A DNA stretch of 64,000 nucleotides from Halorhabdus sp. CBA1104 (GCF_009690625.1 NZ_CP033878.1:1116001-1180000); one strand, 5' to 3'. Numbered from the stretch's first letter, positions 1-8,097 are shown. The notes: generated by a model not told the origin, from the letters alone. A program made the numbers and translations.

Positions 1-60
1 GGTGAGAAACTGACCGCTCCATAACAATCTTGGTCTCTGGGCCGTCACCCACCGAATGGG

Positions 61-177
61 ATGTCGGACTTCGAAACGTACACCTGCAACGGTTGTGGCG
101 AATCGTTCAACGCACACCCCGATTCGAACGCCGCCGAGACGGGCTACTGTAGTCCCGCGTGTGCTAACGCTGACTAG
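61..177 (+). CDS. Small CxxC zinc-finger protein (38 aa)
   Basis: A 38-residue ORF beginning MSDFETYTCNGCG contains two cysteine pairs, CNGC at residues 9-12 and CSPAC at residues 30-34. This fits a single zinc-binding finger of the small-protein type common in haloarchaea. The protein is acidic and mostly uses G/C-ending codons, unlike the longer overlapping ORF that starts five bases upstream in another frame. Its partners and role are unknown; such proteins are often assumed to bind nucleic acid or protein. The next gene starts about 215 bases downstream behind its own TATA box, so this gene is probably transcribed alone. Confidence 0.72.
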   Translation: MSDFETYTCNGCGESFNAHPDSNAAETGYCSPACANAD

Positions 178-361
178 CACTTCAGGAAACCACAACTCCT
201 ACTGGGGCAGTTGGCTTTTCGAGCGAGGCCCAGTACCGCCGCATATAGAACGGACCCGCTTTTCGACGAGCACACCGTCTGGACACTTTCAGCCATCGCG
301 GACCTCATCCACTGGAAAGGGAGTACATGAAACACATCTGCGAAACTTATTTTAATCGTAG

Positions 362-371
362 TATTTAAATA
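362..371 (+). promoter_or_regulatory. TATA box of the PQQ-propeller lipoprotein gene
   Basis: TATTTAAATA is centred about 26 nt before the ATG at 392. That spacing fits a leaderless transcript and supports 392 over the upstream in-frame ATG at 371, which would overlap the TATA box. Confidence 0.6.
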
Positions 372-391
372 TGTTTATACATTCTGCCAGT

Positions 392-1573
392 ATGTCCAAA
401 TTGCGTCTCCACTACTATCGGCGCGAAGTACTTGGTACCTGTTGTGGGCTCGCTCTCGCGGGCTGTACGCAACCGATCTTCTCTGCAGAACAGCACCTAG
501 AAGCATCATATACGGAGGATTGGCCGTCAGTCCAGTTCGATCCACAGAACACGGGCACCGTGTCGGGCACAGTCCCACGCGAGATCGAACGCCAGTGGCT
601 GAAAGAGACCGGCGGTGAAGGCGTCTCCTCCATCGTCGTCGACGACGGCGTCCTCGTGGCGACGGGCGACGTTGCCACCCAGTATCACGGTGTCGCCCAG
701 TACGAATTGAACGGCGGGTTACGATGGAAGAACGAACTCCCGGGACCCGTCAGCGCGAGTCCAGTTGGACACGGCCAGGTGGTCTACGTCCCGACTGAAA
801 CGTCCGGTGGCGGCCGGCTGCTGGCCTTTCGAACGACCGACGGTGAACGGCTGTGGACTGTCGACGTACAGGGCGAGCAGTTGTTCTCGCCGACGGTCGC
901 CGACGAGACGGTGTTCCTGCGCACGACAGACCGGCTGCTGACCGTCGACGCTGAATCGGGAGAGATCTCGCGTTCCCGGCGTCTGCCGACCTTCGAGGTC
1001 GACACGTTGCAGGCACGGATGGACATCGCGCCGGCGGTGATCGAGAACACAGTGTGCGTCCCGAGCGAGAACGAGGTCTGGGCTATCGACCGAGACTCGA
1101 ACGAGCGTCGGTGGAGAGTCCCCTTACAGAAGGTGCGAGCTGGGCCCACCGTAGCCGGCCAAATAGCAGTACTGTCGAGCGTGAAAGGAGGTATCGTGGC
1201 CGTGGACGTCGAGAGCGGCCAGCAGCGGTGGCGACGGAGCGACCTCACGTCGTGGACATCTCCAGCGGTAACGGAGACCGCACTCTACGCGACCGACGGG
1301 TTCGATCTCGTCAAACTGGATCGCGAGAGTGGCGAAGGCAGTGCGAAGCGATCACTCCAGGGCGACATCTACTCGTCGCCGATCGTCGTCGGCGACACTG
1401 TCATCGCCGGTTCGATCGATACGGACGTGGCGGCGTTCGATACCGACCTGCAGACCGAACGGTGGTCGGTCGCGGAATCCTCTATAGTCCACTCGTCTCA
1501 CGCTGTTGCAGGTCAAAGTATCCTCGTGACGAGTCGGGACGGAAAGCTCCGGGCATTCCAACCACCAGCGTGA
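392..1573 (+). CDS. PQQ-like beta-propeller lipoprotein (Tat substrate)
   Basis: The 393-residue protein starts with a twin-arginine signal (RREVLG, residues 10-15) followed by a lipobox LAGC at residues 22-25. It should therefore be exported folded and lipid-anchored at Cys25. The rest consists of repeated strands with the W-x-V / SPTV-x-x-x-x-V-F/Y pattern of PQQ-like (PQQ_2) eight-bladed propellers, for example around GLRWKN, ERLWTV, RRWRVP and QRWRRS. Whether a cofactor binds cannot be told; many haloarchaeal members are probably surface scaffolds. The ATG at 392 is preferred to 371 because of the TATA spacing and because it places the RR motif near the N-terminus. Confidence 0.85.
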   Translation: MSKLRLHYYRREVLGTCCGLALAGCTQPIFSAEQHLEASYTEDWPSVQFDPQNTGTVSGTVPREIERQWLKETGGEGVSSIVVDDGVLVATGDVATQYHGVAQYELNGGLRWKNELPGPVSASPVGHGQVVYVPTETSGGGRLLAFRTTDGERLWTVDVQGEQLFSPTVADETVFLRTTDRLLTVDAESGEISRSRRLPTFEVDTLQARMDIAPAVIENTVCVPSENEVWAIDRDSNERRWRVPLQKVRAGPTVAGQIAVLSSVKGGIVAVDVESGQQRWRRSDLTSWTSPAVTETALYATDGFDLVKLDRESGEGSAKRSLQGDIYSSPIVVGDTVIAGSIDTDVAAFDTDLQTERWSVAESSIVHSSHAVAGQSILVTSRDGKLRAFQPPA

Positions 1574-1640
1574 TCTTGATCACACGCTGTTCTCGCTCTA
1601 CAGAACCATCCAATAGTCGGCGAGATATTGGCTGACAGCG

Positions 1641-3131
1641 CTACTCGTCGGGCCGGTAATTGGGCGCTTCGTCGGTAATGACGACGTCGTGGGGGTGATT
1701 CTCCTGTTGACCCGCCCCGGAGACCCGGACGAACTCGGCTCGCTCTTTGAACGCCGGGATCGACTCGGCACCGACATAGCCCATCCCTGACTTCATGCCG
1801 CCGACGAGCTGGTGGAGTTCGTCCTCGACGGGCCCCTTGTAGGGCGTCGCGGCCTCGACGCCTTCCGGGACGTACTCCTCGTCGTCTTGTCCCTCCTCGA
1901 CGTCTTTCAGGTAGCGGTCGCCGCCGCCGGATTTCATCGCACCGACAGAGCCCATCCCGCGGTACTGTTTGTACTTCTTGCCGTTCATCGTGATGACGCG
2001 GCCGGGTGCCTCGTCGGTCCCCGCGAAATAGGACCCGAGCATCACCGCGTCGGCACCGGCGGCGATGGCCTTGATCGCGTCACCGGAGTATCGAATCCCA
2101 CCGTCGGCGATCACCGGCACATCGTGATCGGCAGCCACATCTGCGACCTCGGCGGTCGCCGTCAGCTGTGGCATCCCTGCACCCGAGACGATTCGGGTCG
2201 TACAGATGCTGCCCGGGCCAATACCGACCTTGAGCCCGTCGGCGAAGTCGACGAGATCCTCGGCGGCCTCCCGCGTCCCGATGTTGCCGACCACGACGTC
2301 GGCTTCGACCTGGGATTTGATCTCCCGAGCGCTCTCGACGACATCCAAGTTGTGCGCGTGGGCACAGTCGATGAAGAGAACGTCCGCGCCGGCCTCGTCG
2401 GCGGCGACAGCACGGTCCTGTTCGAAGGGTCCGACCGCGACCCCACAGAGAAGGCGGCCGTTTTCGTCCCGGGCAGCCTGATCGTACTCGCGGCGCTGGA
2501 GGATCCCCTGCATCGTCACGAGGCCGATGAGGCGCTCCTCGTCGTCGACGATCGGCACGCGCTCGATCTTGTGATCGTACATCAGTTCGAGGGCATCTCG
2601 GGGCGTGATGTCCTCGCTCGCAGTGATAACCTCGCCGGTCATCGCCTCACGGACCGCATCCGATTCGCCGACTTCCAGGTACGGTCGGATGTCAGTCGCC
2701 GAAATGATGCCCAGCACTTCGTCGTCGTCGTCGATAACAGGTGCGCCACTGACACCCCTCTGATCCATCAGCGCGTCGACCTCCCGAACTGTCTGGTCCG
2801 GGCTAGCCGTCACGACATCCCGGATGATCAGCTCGTCAGCCTGCTTGACACGCTCGATTTCGGCGGCCATCCGGTCGACATCCATATTCCGGTGGATAAC
2901 GCCCAGGCCCCCATGGCGTGCCATCGCAATCGCCATATCGCCCGTGGTGACGGTATCCATCGCCGCCGAGAGGACCGGGACGTTCAGTGAGACGGTTTTC
3001 GAGACCCGCGTCTCCGTCGCCGCGTCGTCGGGCTCGACGCGACTCTCTTTGGGTCGCAAAAGTACGTCGTCGAAAGTCAACGCTTCCGGTTCGTCCAGTT
3101 TCGCCGAAAACTGTCGCTCGTTGTTCGCCAT
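1641..3131 (-). CDS. guaB: Inosine-5'-monophosphate dehydrogenase
   Basis: GuaB oxidises IMP to XMP with NAD+, the committed step of GMP synthesis. The 496-residue protein has the (beta/alpha)8 barrel interrupted by two CBS domains at about residues 95-215. It shows the catalytic loop GPGSICTTR, the NAD/IMP region [10 protein letters not shown] and the flap segment [10 protein letters not shown]. The start MANNERQF matches the family; an ATG 14 codons upstream in frame gives an atypical extension. It is transcribed toward the lipoprotein gene (convergent, 67-nt gap). A TATA-like CGTTTTTGG on the minus strand lies about 27 nt before the start, suggesting a leaderless mRNA. Confidence 0.97.
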   Translation of the reverse strand: MANNERQFSAKLDEPEALTFDDVLLRPKESRVEPDDAATETRVSKTVSLNVPVLSAAMDTVTTGDMAIAMARHGGLGVIHRNMDVDRMAAEIERVKQADELIIRDVVTASPDQTVREVDALMDQRGVSGAPVIDDDDEVLGIISATDIRPYLEVGESDAVREAMTGEVITASEDITPRDALELMYDHKIERVPIVDDEERLIGLVTMQGILQRREYDQAARDENGRLLCGVAVGPFEQDRAVAADEAGADVLFIDCAHAHNLDVVESAREIKSQVEADVVVGNIGTREAAEDLVDFADGLKVGIGPGSICTTRIVSGAGMPQLTATAEVADVAADHDVPVIADGGIRYSGDAIKAIAAGADAVMLGSYFAGTDEAPGRVITMNGKKYKQYRGMGSVGAMKSGGGDRYLKDVEEGQDDEEYVPEGVEAATPYKGPVEDELHQLVGGMKSGMGYVGAESIPAFKERAEFVRVSGAGQQENHPHDVVITDEAPNYRPDE

Positions 3132-3591
3132 GTAAACCGTCGGAACACTCACACCAAAAACGTTGCGAGTCACGATGGAATCGCGCCTTGCTACTTCGTC
3201 ACAGAGCCTCGAAGAAAGTAGACGAATGAGTGGGATTTGCGGAGTGAGACGAACAGTCCGGGCGAGCTGTCCCGGAATTGTCTTGGGAATCGATATCTTT
3301 GCGGGCGCTTCTCACGCAACGTTTTTACCCCCATCCTTCATTGTTTCGCACATGGCTTCCGCCATCCCCATCCGAACGCGGACCGCCTGCAAGCTGCGCG
3401 GCGACTCTTCCCGACAGAATACATTTTCGAAATCGATGGGGAATGCGTTCACACGCGGGGACAAAACAAATACAGGACACTGGCACGTCCCCCGATCCGG
3501 ACGCGAGGCGGAGCATGCCCACCCCGACCGGCGACGCTATCGGGGCAGGCGCTATCACCCACGGGCCACGGGAGACGGCCGCCCCTAGGTG
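3132..3591. other. Intergenic region without a convincing gene
   Basis: This 460-nt stretch lies between the divergent guaB and DUF5794-type genes. It carries a TATA-like GTTTTTACCC at 3321-3330, about 27 nt before an ATG at 3352. That ATG opens a 78-codon ORF ending at 3588, directly before the DUF5794-type start. The predicted peptide is strongly arginine-rich, unlike the acidic proteins around it, so I do not call it a gene. The region may instead be a long leader for the downstream membrane protein. Confidence 0.5.
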
Positions 3592-4485
3592 ATGAGTAGC
3601 TCCAGACATCCGATCGCGCTGGCCATCGAGCGACGGGTCGGTGGCGCCGGTCGATTACTCGCGACTGTCATGTGTCTCCCTCTGGTTGACGGCGTCTTCC
3701 CGGCACTGATACTTGCCGGTGCTGTGAGCAACGCGGCCGGCATTCTCGAAGTCGGCTTGCTCGTCTTCGGCGGCAGTGCGACCGTGGCCGTCATCCTCGC
3801 TGATTTCGATGGAACGCCCCGTGAACAAGTCTTGACCGTTCTAGGTGTCGGGGCGATCGTACTTCCCGTCGCGGCGATCGAAGCCGCCCTCGCCCCAGCG
3901 ATCAAGAGTATGCTCGATCTGGCGATCTTCGAGCGATTTGCCGGACTGGTCATCCTCGCGATTGCCGCCAAAACCGCGAGTGCCCGCATCGGTGACTGGC
4001 TCCCCCGGCCGGGAGTCGTCGTTGCCCTTGGATTGGTAGCGAGCCTCGATCTCTCCGGGGCACAACTGGCCGTCACGACCGACATAGGGCTGATCGCGCG
4101 CGGGACGGCCGCGGCGGGTGTTGGCGTCGGGTTCGCCCTGTTGGTCGCGATATTCGGCCCGTGGCTGCGAACGACCATCGACATCGACCGCTTCCGATTC
4201 GGTAGCGCCGTCGCACTGGGCGTGCTGGTACTGTCGATCTACGGGCTGATCCCGACGGACGCCCCCCTCCCGCTTGCAGTACTGGTGATCGCTGTCCTCC
4301 TGTCCCTGGACCCCGGTTCGGATCCGGAACCACGCCGGTCCGAGCCAGCCACTGACGGCGGTCAGCCGACAGTCCACAGAGACGATGAAGGCGACTCGAA
4401 ACCGCCCGCGGCCGATTCGTCGCCGGGAGTCCCGGACGTCTCTGATGACGATGAGTCGCGTTCTCGACAGGCCCCGTGGCTGTGA
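3592..4485 (+). CDS. DUF5794-type haloarchaeal membrane protein
   Basis: The 297-residue protein has about seven hydrophobic segments between residues 20 and 245. A soluble, acidic, proline-rich tail of about 55 residues follows. It resembles the haloarchaea-specific DUF5794 family, usually followed by a DUF5795 gene as here. Function is unknown. The ATG at 3592 (MSSSRHPIALAIERRVGG) is chosen; a GTG one codon earlier is possible. The family assignment is from memory of the sequence pattern, not a search. Confidence 0.75.
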   Translation: MSSSRHPIALAIERRVGGAGRLLATVMCLPLVDGVFPALILAGAVSNAAGILEVGLLVFGGSATVAVILADFDGTPREQVLTVLGVGAIVLPVAAIEAALAPAIKSMLDLAIFERFAGLVILAIAAKTASARIGDWLPRPGVVVALGLVASLDLSGAQLAVTTDIGLIARGTAAAGVGVGFALLVAIFGPWLRTTIDIDRFRFGSAVALGVLVLSIYGLIPTDAPLPLAVLVIAVLLSLDPGSDPEPRRSEPATDGGQPTVHRDDEGDSKPPAADSSPGVPDVSDDDESRSRQAPWL

Positions 4486-4560
4486 TCGAACGCACAAACG
4501 AGACCACTGCTGGTCGGCGCTGACGAGAAGGTTTAGGATCATCGACCTCCAGGCGTTCGT

Positions 4561-4788
4561 ATGGCTGAAAACCGCGTCGTCGAGGGCCGGATGGTTACCG
4601 CTGTCAGTCTGGCCGAAATTGTCGAAGGCGAGGACGTCATGGACGCCGAATCGATAGCCGATGCCGACCGAGACTGCCCCGATTGTGGCGGTGACGTCCT
4701 GGAAGTCGGATACATGCCCTCAGTCACCGAATTCGTCACTGGGTATAAGTGCCAGGAGTGTGCCTGGCAAGCGACCGACAGAGACTGA
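4561..4788 (+). CDS. DUF5795-type zinc-ribbon protein
   Basis: The 75-residue acidic protein has a C-terminal zinc ribbon: CPDCG at residues 39-43 pairs with CQEC at 64-67. The N-terminal half (VVEGRMVTAVSLAEIVEGEDVMDAES) is not membrane-associated. It follows the DUF5794-type gene by 75 nt on the same strand, the usual order of this haloarchaeal pair, suggesting joint function. The role is unknown; zinc ribbons of this kind often bind RNA or protein partners. Confidence 0.8.
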   Translation: MAENRVVEGRMVTAVSLAEIVEGEDVMDAESIADADRDCPDCGGDVLEVGYMPSVTEFVTGYKCQECAWQATDRD

Positions 4789-4797
4789 ATCGAAATC

Positions 4798-4806
4798 CAT
4801 TTACGG
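4798..4806 (+). promoter_or_regulatory. TATA-like box for tRNA-Trp
   Basis: CATTTACGG is centred about 27 nt upstream of the tRNA 5' end at 4830, the normal distance for an archaeal tRNA promoter. Confidence 0.5.
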
Positions 4807-4829
4807 CGAATCGTCCTACGCCGGAGCGC

Positions 4830-5006
4830 GGGGTCGTGGCCAAGTCCGGCATGGCGACTGACTCCAGAGGCTATCGCGCCCGGGACGACACTCCAGACTG
4901 ATATACTGAGCGACCGGCTGATCACCGGCGCTTTGATGACCCTCTGGAGTTCCGAGGCGCAACCGGAGATATCAGTCGATCGGGGGTTCAAATCCCTCCG
5001 ACCCCA
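4830..5006 (+). tRNA. tRNA-Trp (CCA anticodon) with 103-nt intron
   Basis: The acceptor arms GGGGTCG (4830-4836) and CGACCCC (4999-5005) pair perfectly over 7 bp, with discriminator A at 5006. The D-stem GCC/GGC is 4839-4841/4853-4855. The anticodon stem is ACTGA (4857-4861) with TCAGT (4972-4976), and the anticodon CCA is 4864-4866. A canonical T-arm with GGTTCAAATCC follows. A bulge-helix-bulge can be drawn: helix CTCC (4862-4865) with GGAG (4965-4968), flanked by 3-nt bulges AGA and ATA. This puts splice sites after 4867 and before 4971, the 37/38 position typical of archaeal tRNA introns. Terminal CCA is not encoded. Confidence 0.96.
4868..4970 (+). ncRNA. tRNA-Trp intron acting as box C/D 2'-O-methylation guide
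   Basis: The intron contains box C TGATGA (4934-4939), a CCGA D'-type box (4952-4955) and CTGA D boxes, including 4906-4909. The guide CTCTGGAGT (4942-4950) is complementary to 4861-4869; the fifth nucleotide before the CCGA box (4947) pairs with C4864, anticodon base C34. The guide ACTGATAT (4897-4904) is complementary to 4969-4976; the fifth nucleotide before the CTGA at 4906 pairs with T4972, tRNA position 39. Intron-guided methylation of C34 and U39 is established for haloarchaeal tRNA-Trp; both assignments here follow directly from the bases. Confidence 0.9.
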
Positions 5007-5017
5007 TACTAACCTCC

Positions 5018-5027
5018 AATTTTATTT
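5018..5027 (+). terminator. T-rich terminator after tRNA-Trp
   Basis: AATTTTATTT begins 12 nt after the tRNA 3' end. Archaeal RNA polymerase terminates at T-rich tracts without needing a hairpin. Confidence 0.45.
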
Positions 5028-5080
5028 ACGTTCGAGTATTGAGCGACCGGTTTTCGGTGCTTTCAGAAATATCGAAGAAA

Positions 5081-5090
5081 TCTTATTTTT
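5081..5090 (+). promoter_or_regulatory. TATA-like box in AT-rich gap
   Basis: CTTATTTTTC lies about 22-27 nt upstream of the ATG at 5107 and could start either a leaderless mRNA or a small RNA containing the hairpin at 5124-5146. Confidence 0.4.
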
Positions 5091-5106
5091 CTGGGGGAAG
5101 GTCGAT

Positions 5107-5319
5107 ATGATCACCCGCACGTGCCACCGAGACGTTCCCTCGGTGGGCTTCACTGGTCACGGGTCGGCAGACACACGTTCACGGTTCGACGGCGACGACG
5201 AGACCGTCTGCGGCCACCAGTTGTGTGCGATCGCTCGTGGCCCTGCCCCGTACGATGTTTTCTTGGAGACAACCGCCGTTCATCACCGTCCGCGTGAGGG
5301 ATGGCGAGACCTTGACTAA
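5107..5319 (+). CDS. Possible small leaderless ORF (70 aa)
   Basis: The ORF starts MITRTCHRDVPSVGF and ends at a TAA. Its only support is the TATA-like box at leaderless distance. About two thirds of codons end in G/C, which is lower than neighbouring genes. The hairpin at 5124-5146 lies inside it. No motif is recognised. It competes with a minus-strand ORF at 5179-5367. Confidence 0.25.
   Translation: MITRTCHRDVPSVGFTGHGSADTRSRFDGDDETVCGHQLCAIARGPAPYDVFLETTAVHHRPREGWRDLD
5124..5146 (+). repeat. Perfect 8-bp hairpin CCACCGAG/CTCGGTGG
   Basis: The arms 5124-5131 and 5139-5146 are exact reverse complements with a 7-nt loop. The hairpin lies about 40 nt downstream of the TATA-like box at 5081, so it would sit near the 5' end of any RNA made from it. 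Confidence 0.6.
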
Positions 5320-5367
5320 TCCGTCCACGTCGATCGAAGCCCCACAGACGACGCGCGGATCTGCCAC
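5179..5367 (-). CDS. Possible hypothetical protein (62 aa, GTG start)
   Basis: The peptide (MADPRVVCGASIDVDGLVKV at the N-terminus) looks protein-like, with alternating hydrophobic residues, and about 70% of codons end in G/C. No domain is recognised and no clear TATA box or Shine-Dalgarno supports the GTG. It lies downstream of the pilin gene on the same strand with a 190-nt gap. It overlaps a plus-strand ORF, so at most one is real. Confidence 0.3.
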   Translation of the reverse strand: MADPRVVCGASIDVDGLVKVSPSLTRTVMNGGCLQENIVRGRATSDRTQLVAADGLVVAVEP

Positions 5368-5559
5368 CGTGACGTGACTACGGAACTCTCGTGTGGAGTT
5401 GTACTTGACCGCTGCCGATTCGCGTGAGCATCACCATCTCTTCGACGAGTGTGGCCTGACTGCAGAGAAATCGTGGGCTAATCTCACCCGTTCGTTCAAC
5501 TGGCGCTGTCGGGTACCGATCGAGAAACGAAAAACGCGAGTCGTCGCCTCGTCGCTACG

Positions 5560-6042
5560 TCAGTTTTCCCACTTCTTCAGCGTACTGGACTTGTCCGCGC
5601 TGCTGGACTCCCAGATGAGTTCGACCGAGGTGACGTTGCCCATGTCCAGTCCCGGACTGGTTTTGTTCTTGGAAGTCACAGCATCGCCATCGCCGATCGA
5701 AAAGTCCGTCGACGATGCTGAGATTTCAGCATCTTCGGCGAAGGGGGCACCAGAGCTATTTGAGTACTCGTATGTGTCCACAACAGAACCATTCACTGCG
5801 AGTTTGACACTCAGTTCTTTTGCCTGAGCCGCCTCCCCGTTATCGTGCGAAATGGTCACGTTGTCGTTCTCGTAGTCGATCGACCAGCTGGCCTGGGGTG
5901 CCTGATCCTCGGGCGGCCCCATGTTCATCACGAAGGTTGCAATGACGGCAGCCAGAATTACTGTAATCGCGACCATCAGGATAACCCCGATGACCGGCGA
6001 AACGCCTCGATCGTCCGCGTCGAATAGTCGTTTCAGATCCAT
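5560..6042 (-). CDS. Type IV pilin-like protein
   Basis: The 160-residue protein begins with a short charged leader ending DDRG, followed by VSPVIGVILMVAITVILAAV. This is the class III signal peptide of archaeal pilins (DUF1628-type N-terminus). A PibD-type peptidase should cut after Gly13 and the hydrophobic helix would form the pilus core. The remainder is a small beta-rich, N-glycosylation-rich domain (NVT, NGS, NSS, NKT sequons), probably cell-surface exposed. It appears monocistronic. A TATA-like ATCATTAAAG (6071-6080) and a 12-bp palindrome lie upstream. Confidence 0.9.
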   Translation of the reverse strand: MDLKRLFDADDRGVSPVIGVILMVAITVILAAVIATFVMNMGPPEDQAPQASWSIDYENDNVTISHDNGEAAQAKELSVKLAVNGSVVDTYEYSNSSGAPFAEDAEISASSTDFSIGDGDAVTSKNKTSPGLDMGNVTSVELIWESSSADKSSTLKKWEN

Positions 6043-6070
6043 GCTGCAATCGATTCATTGTGAGAGTACA

Positions 6071-6080
6071 CTTTAATGAT
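6071..6080 (-). promoter_or_regulatory. TATA-like box of the pilin gene
   Basis: The minus-strand sequence ATCATTAAAG is centred about 33 nt before the pilin ATG, which allows a very short 5' leader. Confidence 0.45.
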
Positions 6081-6089
6081 TGCGGACAG

Positions 6090-6101
6090 TTCAGGCCTGA
6101 A
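6090..6101. promoter_or_regulatory. 12-bp palindrome TTCAGGCCTGAA upstream of pilin promoter
   Basis: The sequence is a perfect palindrome located about 10 nt upstream (minus orientation) of the pilin TATA-like box, where an archaeal activator or repressor could bind. No known regulator is matched. Confidence 0.35.
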
Positions 6102-6349
6102 TGGTCTTTTCACAGTCAGAAAAAGCTTCGCTTGGGGGCGATTTGCTCGAATGAATCCGTTTCAATCGCAGCGTGACATGTAGACCGGGTGTTTGACTGT
6201 CCCGTGTCGAATGACTGGGCGCTCTCACAGACCACCCAACAAGAGAAGCAAATCGAGTTGGAACAGACCCGATTGTGGTGAACGCCAACCGCTGAAGGCA
6301 CGTACTGACTACTGGCACTACGTCGACGGTTCGAGCCCGCGTCGAGCAC

Positions 6350-8020
6350 TCACTCACTCGCCTCGACGAAGGAGTCCTCGACGGCGCGGACGTACGTTTC
6401 GAGGTCGTCGGGATCGAGGTCTTCGGGACCCCGTTTTTCCAACAGCGTTTCTAACCGGTAATCGTAAGCGCCCTGGCCGACGTGCTCGATGAGGTCTTTC
6501 GTCCGGAGCGTTCGATTCCGGGCGTAGGCGTGGGTCCGGTCGCCCGAGCCCCCGGCGACAAAGTGGGCGTCCAGCGGCGAGGCCGGTCCCTGTTCGCGGT
6601 AGTAATCGAGCATCTTCTGTGTCTTCGGTTCGAGTGTGCGAATCTCGGCCCGGACGCGGCCGACGAACTCCGGCAGTTCCTCGATCGACGGTGTCGTGTG
6701 ATCGCTGGGGGCTTGGGACGCAGTAACGGTCTCTGACCCGTCGGAGTCTGTTTCAGCGCCACCAGCGCTTGCAGGGTCGAATTCCTCGAAGGATTCGATT
6801 GCATCGGCCACCACGTCCGCTGAATCGGCACCGTTCGAATCCGCGGTTGTCGCGTCGCCGTCGGCCACCAGTTCCCGTTGAACCGGGTCCTCGCCGGCGT
6901 CACTTTCGGTTGTCCGTGAGTGGCTGGCGCGTAGCTTCTGTTGTTCAGTCCGTCCGGGATTTGCCCCGTCGACGTGATCGACGAGTGCATCGACGAACTG
7001 GTCTGCCATCCGACTCATGTCCCGGGCGTCCTGTAGCTCGCGTTCGAGTTCGGCGATCCGAGAGTTTTTGCGGTCGAGTTGTTCTTTCAGCTCCGCGATG
7101 CGGTCTTCGGTCTCTTGCTGGTGGTCGCTGATCGACTGGAGTTCCGAGACCAGATCGTCGCTGACTGACTTGAGATCGGGCCGCTCGAAGTCGTCGAGAC
7201 CGGGCGTCGCCCCGGCGTCGAACGTCTGCTTGCGGTGAAACTGAACGCGCTGGACGCGTTCGTTCCAGTCGTTCATCATGAACGCTTCGCCGTCATCGAG
7301 CGATTCGACGGCGTCGGCGTAGCCGGCATCGAGAATCCGGCGGACGACTTTCGTGTCGTTGTTCCAGGTGAGGCGGTGCCAGACGAGCCAGTCACACTGC
7401 GTGATAAAGTCCTTTTTGACGTCGGCGGGCCGCTGGCTGATTCCCGCGATCCCGAGACCGTGTTTGCGCCCCCGCTTGCCGATCTTGATGAGCATTTGCC
7501 CACACTCGTCGACGCCCCCTTTCTCGGGGATGTACTCGTGGATTTCCTCGACGAGCATGAGGAACGGCTGTTTGCACTTTTTGGCTTTTGCGAACAGTTG
7601 GCGGGAAACGGCCGTCAGCAACTCCTGGGCCGTCGTCTCGTCGAGAAAGCTCGAAACGTCCAGAATGATCGGGACGTTCTGCTCTAAGGCAAGCGATGCG
7701 AGTTTCTCGGCGTGATCGGTCGTGACCTGGATGTCACACTCCTCGTCGCCGCCGGCGTGGAGTATCTCGTATTCTTCTTTGAGACCGTAGTATTCGCCGT
7801 CGATGTCGACGATGAGGAGACCAAATCCTTCGTCCAGCAATTTTTCGGCGATCACGGACGCGGAGTTACTCTTCCCACTCCCGCTCTTGCCAGTGATAAA
7901 TCCGCGTCCGGTCAGCAGTTCGACGACTGGTAGCGAAACCGACTGGCCCGGTTCGGTCGTCCCTCCGTGGCCGTCGGAGGTTTCGGCGACCGTGATCGTC
8001 CGCGTGTCGTCTTCGCCCAT
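6350..8020 (-). CDS. HerA/DUF87-like ATPase with coiled coil
   Basis: This 556-residue ATPase has Walker A GKSGSGKS at residues 44-51, an aspartate-rich strand LLIVDIDGEYYGL near 68-80, and a Walker B-like LVEEIHEY at 156-163. A sensor-like ISQRP follows at 194-198, as in HerA/FtsK-type hexameric motors. It lacks the N-terminal HAS-barrel of true HerA, so DNA pumping with NurA is not assured; no nurA is adjacent. Residues about 290-345 form a heptad coiled coil. A disordered acidic stretch follows, then a conserved C-terminal domain from about 455. It is transcribed divergently from the hypothetical gene at 8148. Confidence 0.82.
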   Translation of the reverse strand: MGEDDTRTITVAETSDGHGGTTEPGQSVSLPVVELLTGRGFITGKSGSGKSNSASVIAEKLLDEGFGLLIVDIDGEYYGLKEEYEILHAGGDEECDIQVTTDHAEKLASLALEQNVPIILDVSSFLDETTAQELLTAVSRQLFAKAKKCKQPFLMLVEEIHEYIPEKGGVDECGQMLIKIGKRGRKHGLGIAGISQRPADVKKDFITQCDWLVWHRLTWNNDTKVVRRILDAGYADAVESLDDGEAFMMNDWNERVQRVQFHRKQTFDAGATPGLDDFERPDLKSVSDDLVSELQSISDHQQETEDRIAELKEQLDRKNSRIAELERELQDARDMSRMADQFVDALVDHVDGANPGRTEQQKLRASHSRTTESDAGEDPVQRELVADGDATTADSNGADSADVVADAIESFEEFDPASAGGAETDSDGSETVTASQAPSDHTTPSIEELPEFVGRVRAEIRTLEPKTQKMLDYYREQGPASPLDAHFVAGGSGDRTHAYARNRTLRTKDLIEHVGQGAYDYRLETLLEKRGPEDLDPDDLETYVRAVEDSFVEASE

Positions 8021-8097
8021 GCGTCTCTTGTGGATACATAGAGCCCAACGCCCATAACTCTCCGTCAGACAGTGGTCCGACGCGGCAGGTGCCCGTG

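Larger units (their letters stand above)
5007..5559. other. Region of uncertain coding content between tRNA-Trp and pilin
   Basis: The first 100 nt are AT-rich and hold the tRNA terminator and a strong TATA-like box (5081-5090). An 8-bp perfect hairpin follows at 5124-5146. Two short ORFs on opposite strands overlap here and cannot both be real; see the two separate entries. I see nothing convincing in 5370-5559. Confidence 0.5.
6043..6349. other. Intergenic region upstream of the pilin gene
   Basis: This 307-nt gap contains the pilin promoter (TATA-like 6071-6080, minus strand) and a perfect palindrome at 6090-6101. The region 6110-6349 has only short ORFs rich in Ser, Cys and Arg that do not resemble haloarchaeal proteins. 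I see no gene there. Confidence 0.5.

Noticed and set aside
1812-2990. 392-codon plus-strand ORF opposite guaB
   Set aside because: It is a complementary-frame artefact of GC-rich coding DNA; GuaB motifs on the other strand are complete.
3352-3588. 78-codon ORF with a TATA-like box at leaderless distance before the DUF5794-type gene
   Set aside because: The product is Arg-rich and basic, unlike haloarchaeal proteins, and codon third positions are not clearly biased; the TATA may serve a long leader instead.
5393-5827. 144-codon plus-strand ORF antisense to the pilin gene
   Set aside because: The pilin frame on the minus strand has a clear signal peptide, sequons and promoter; the antisense ORF has none.
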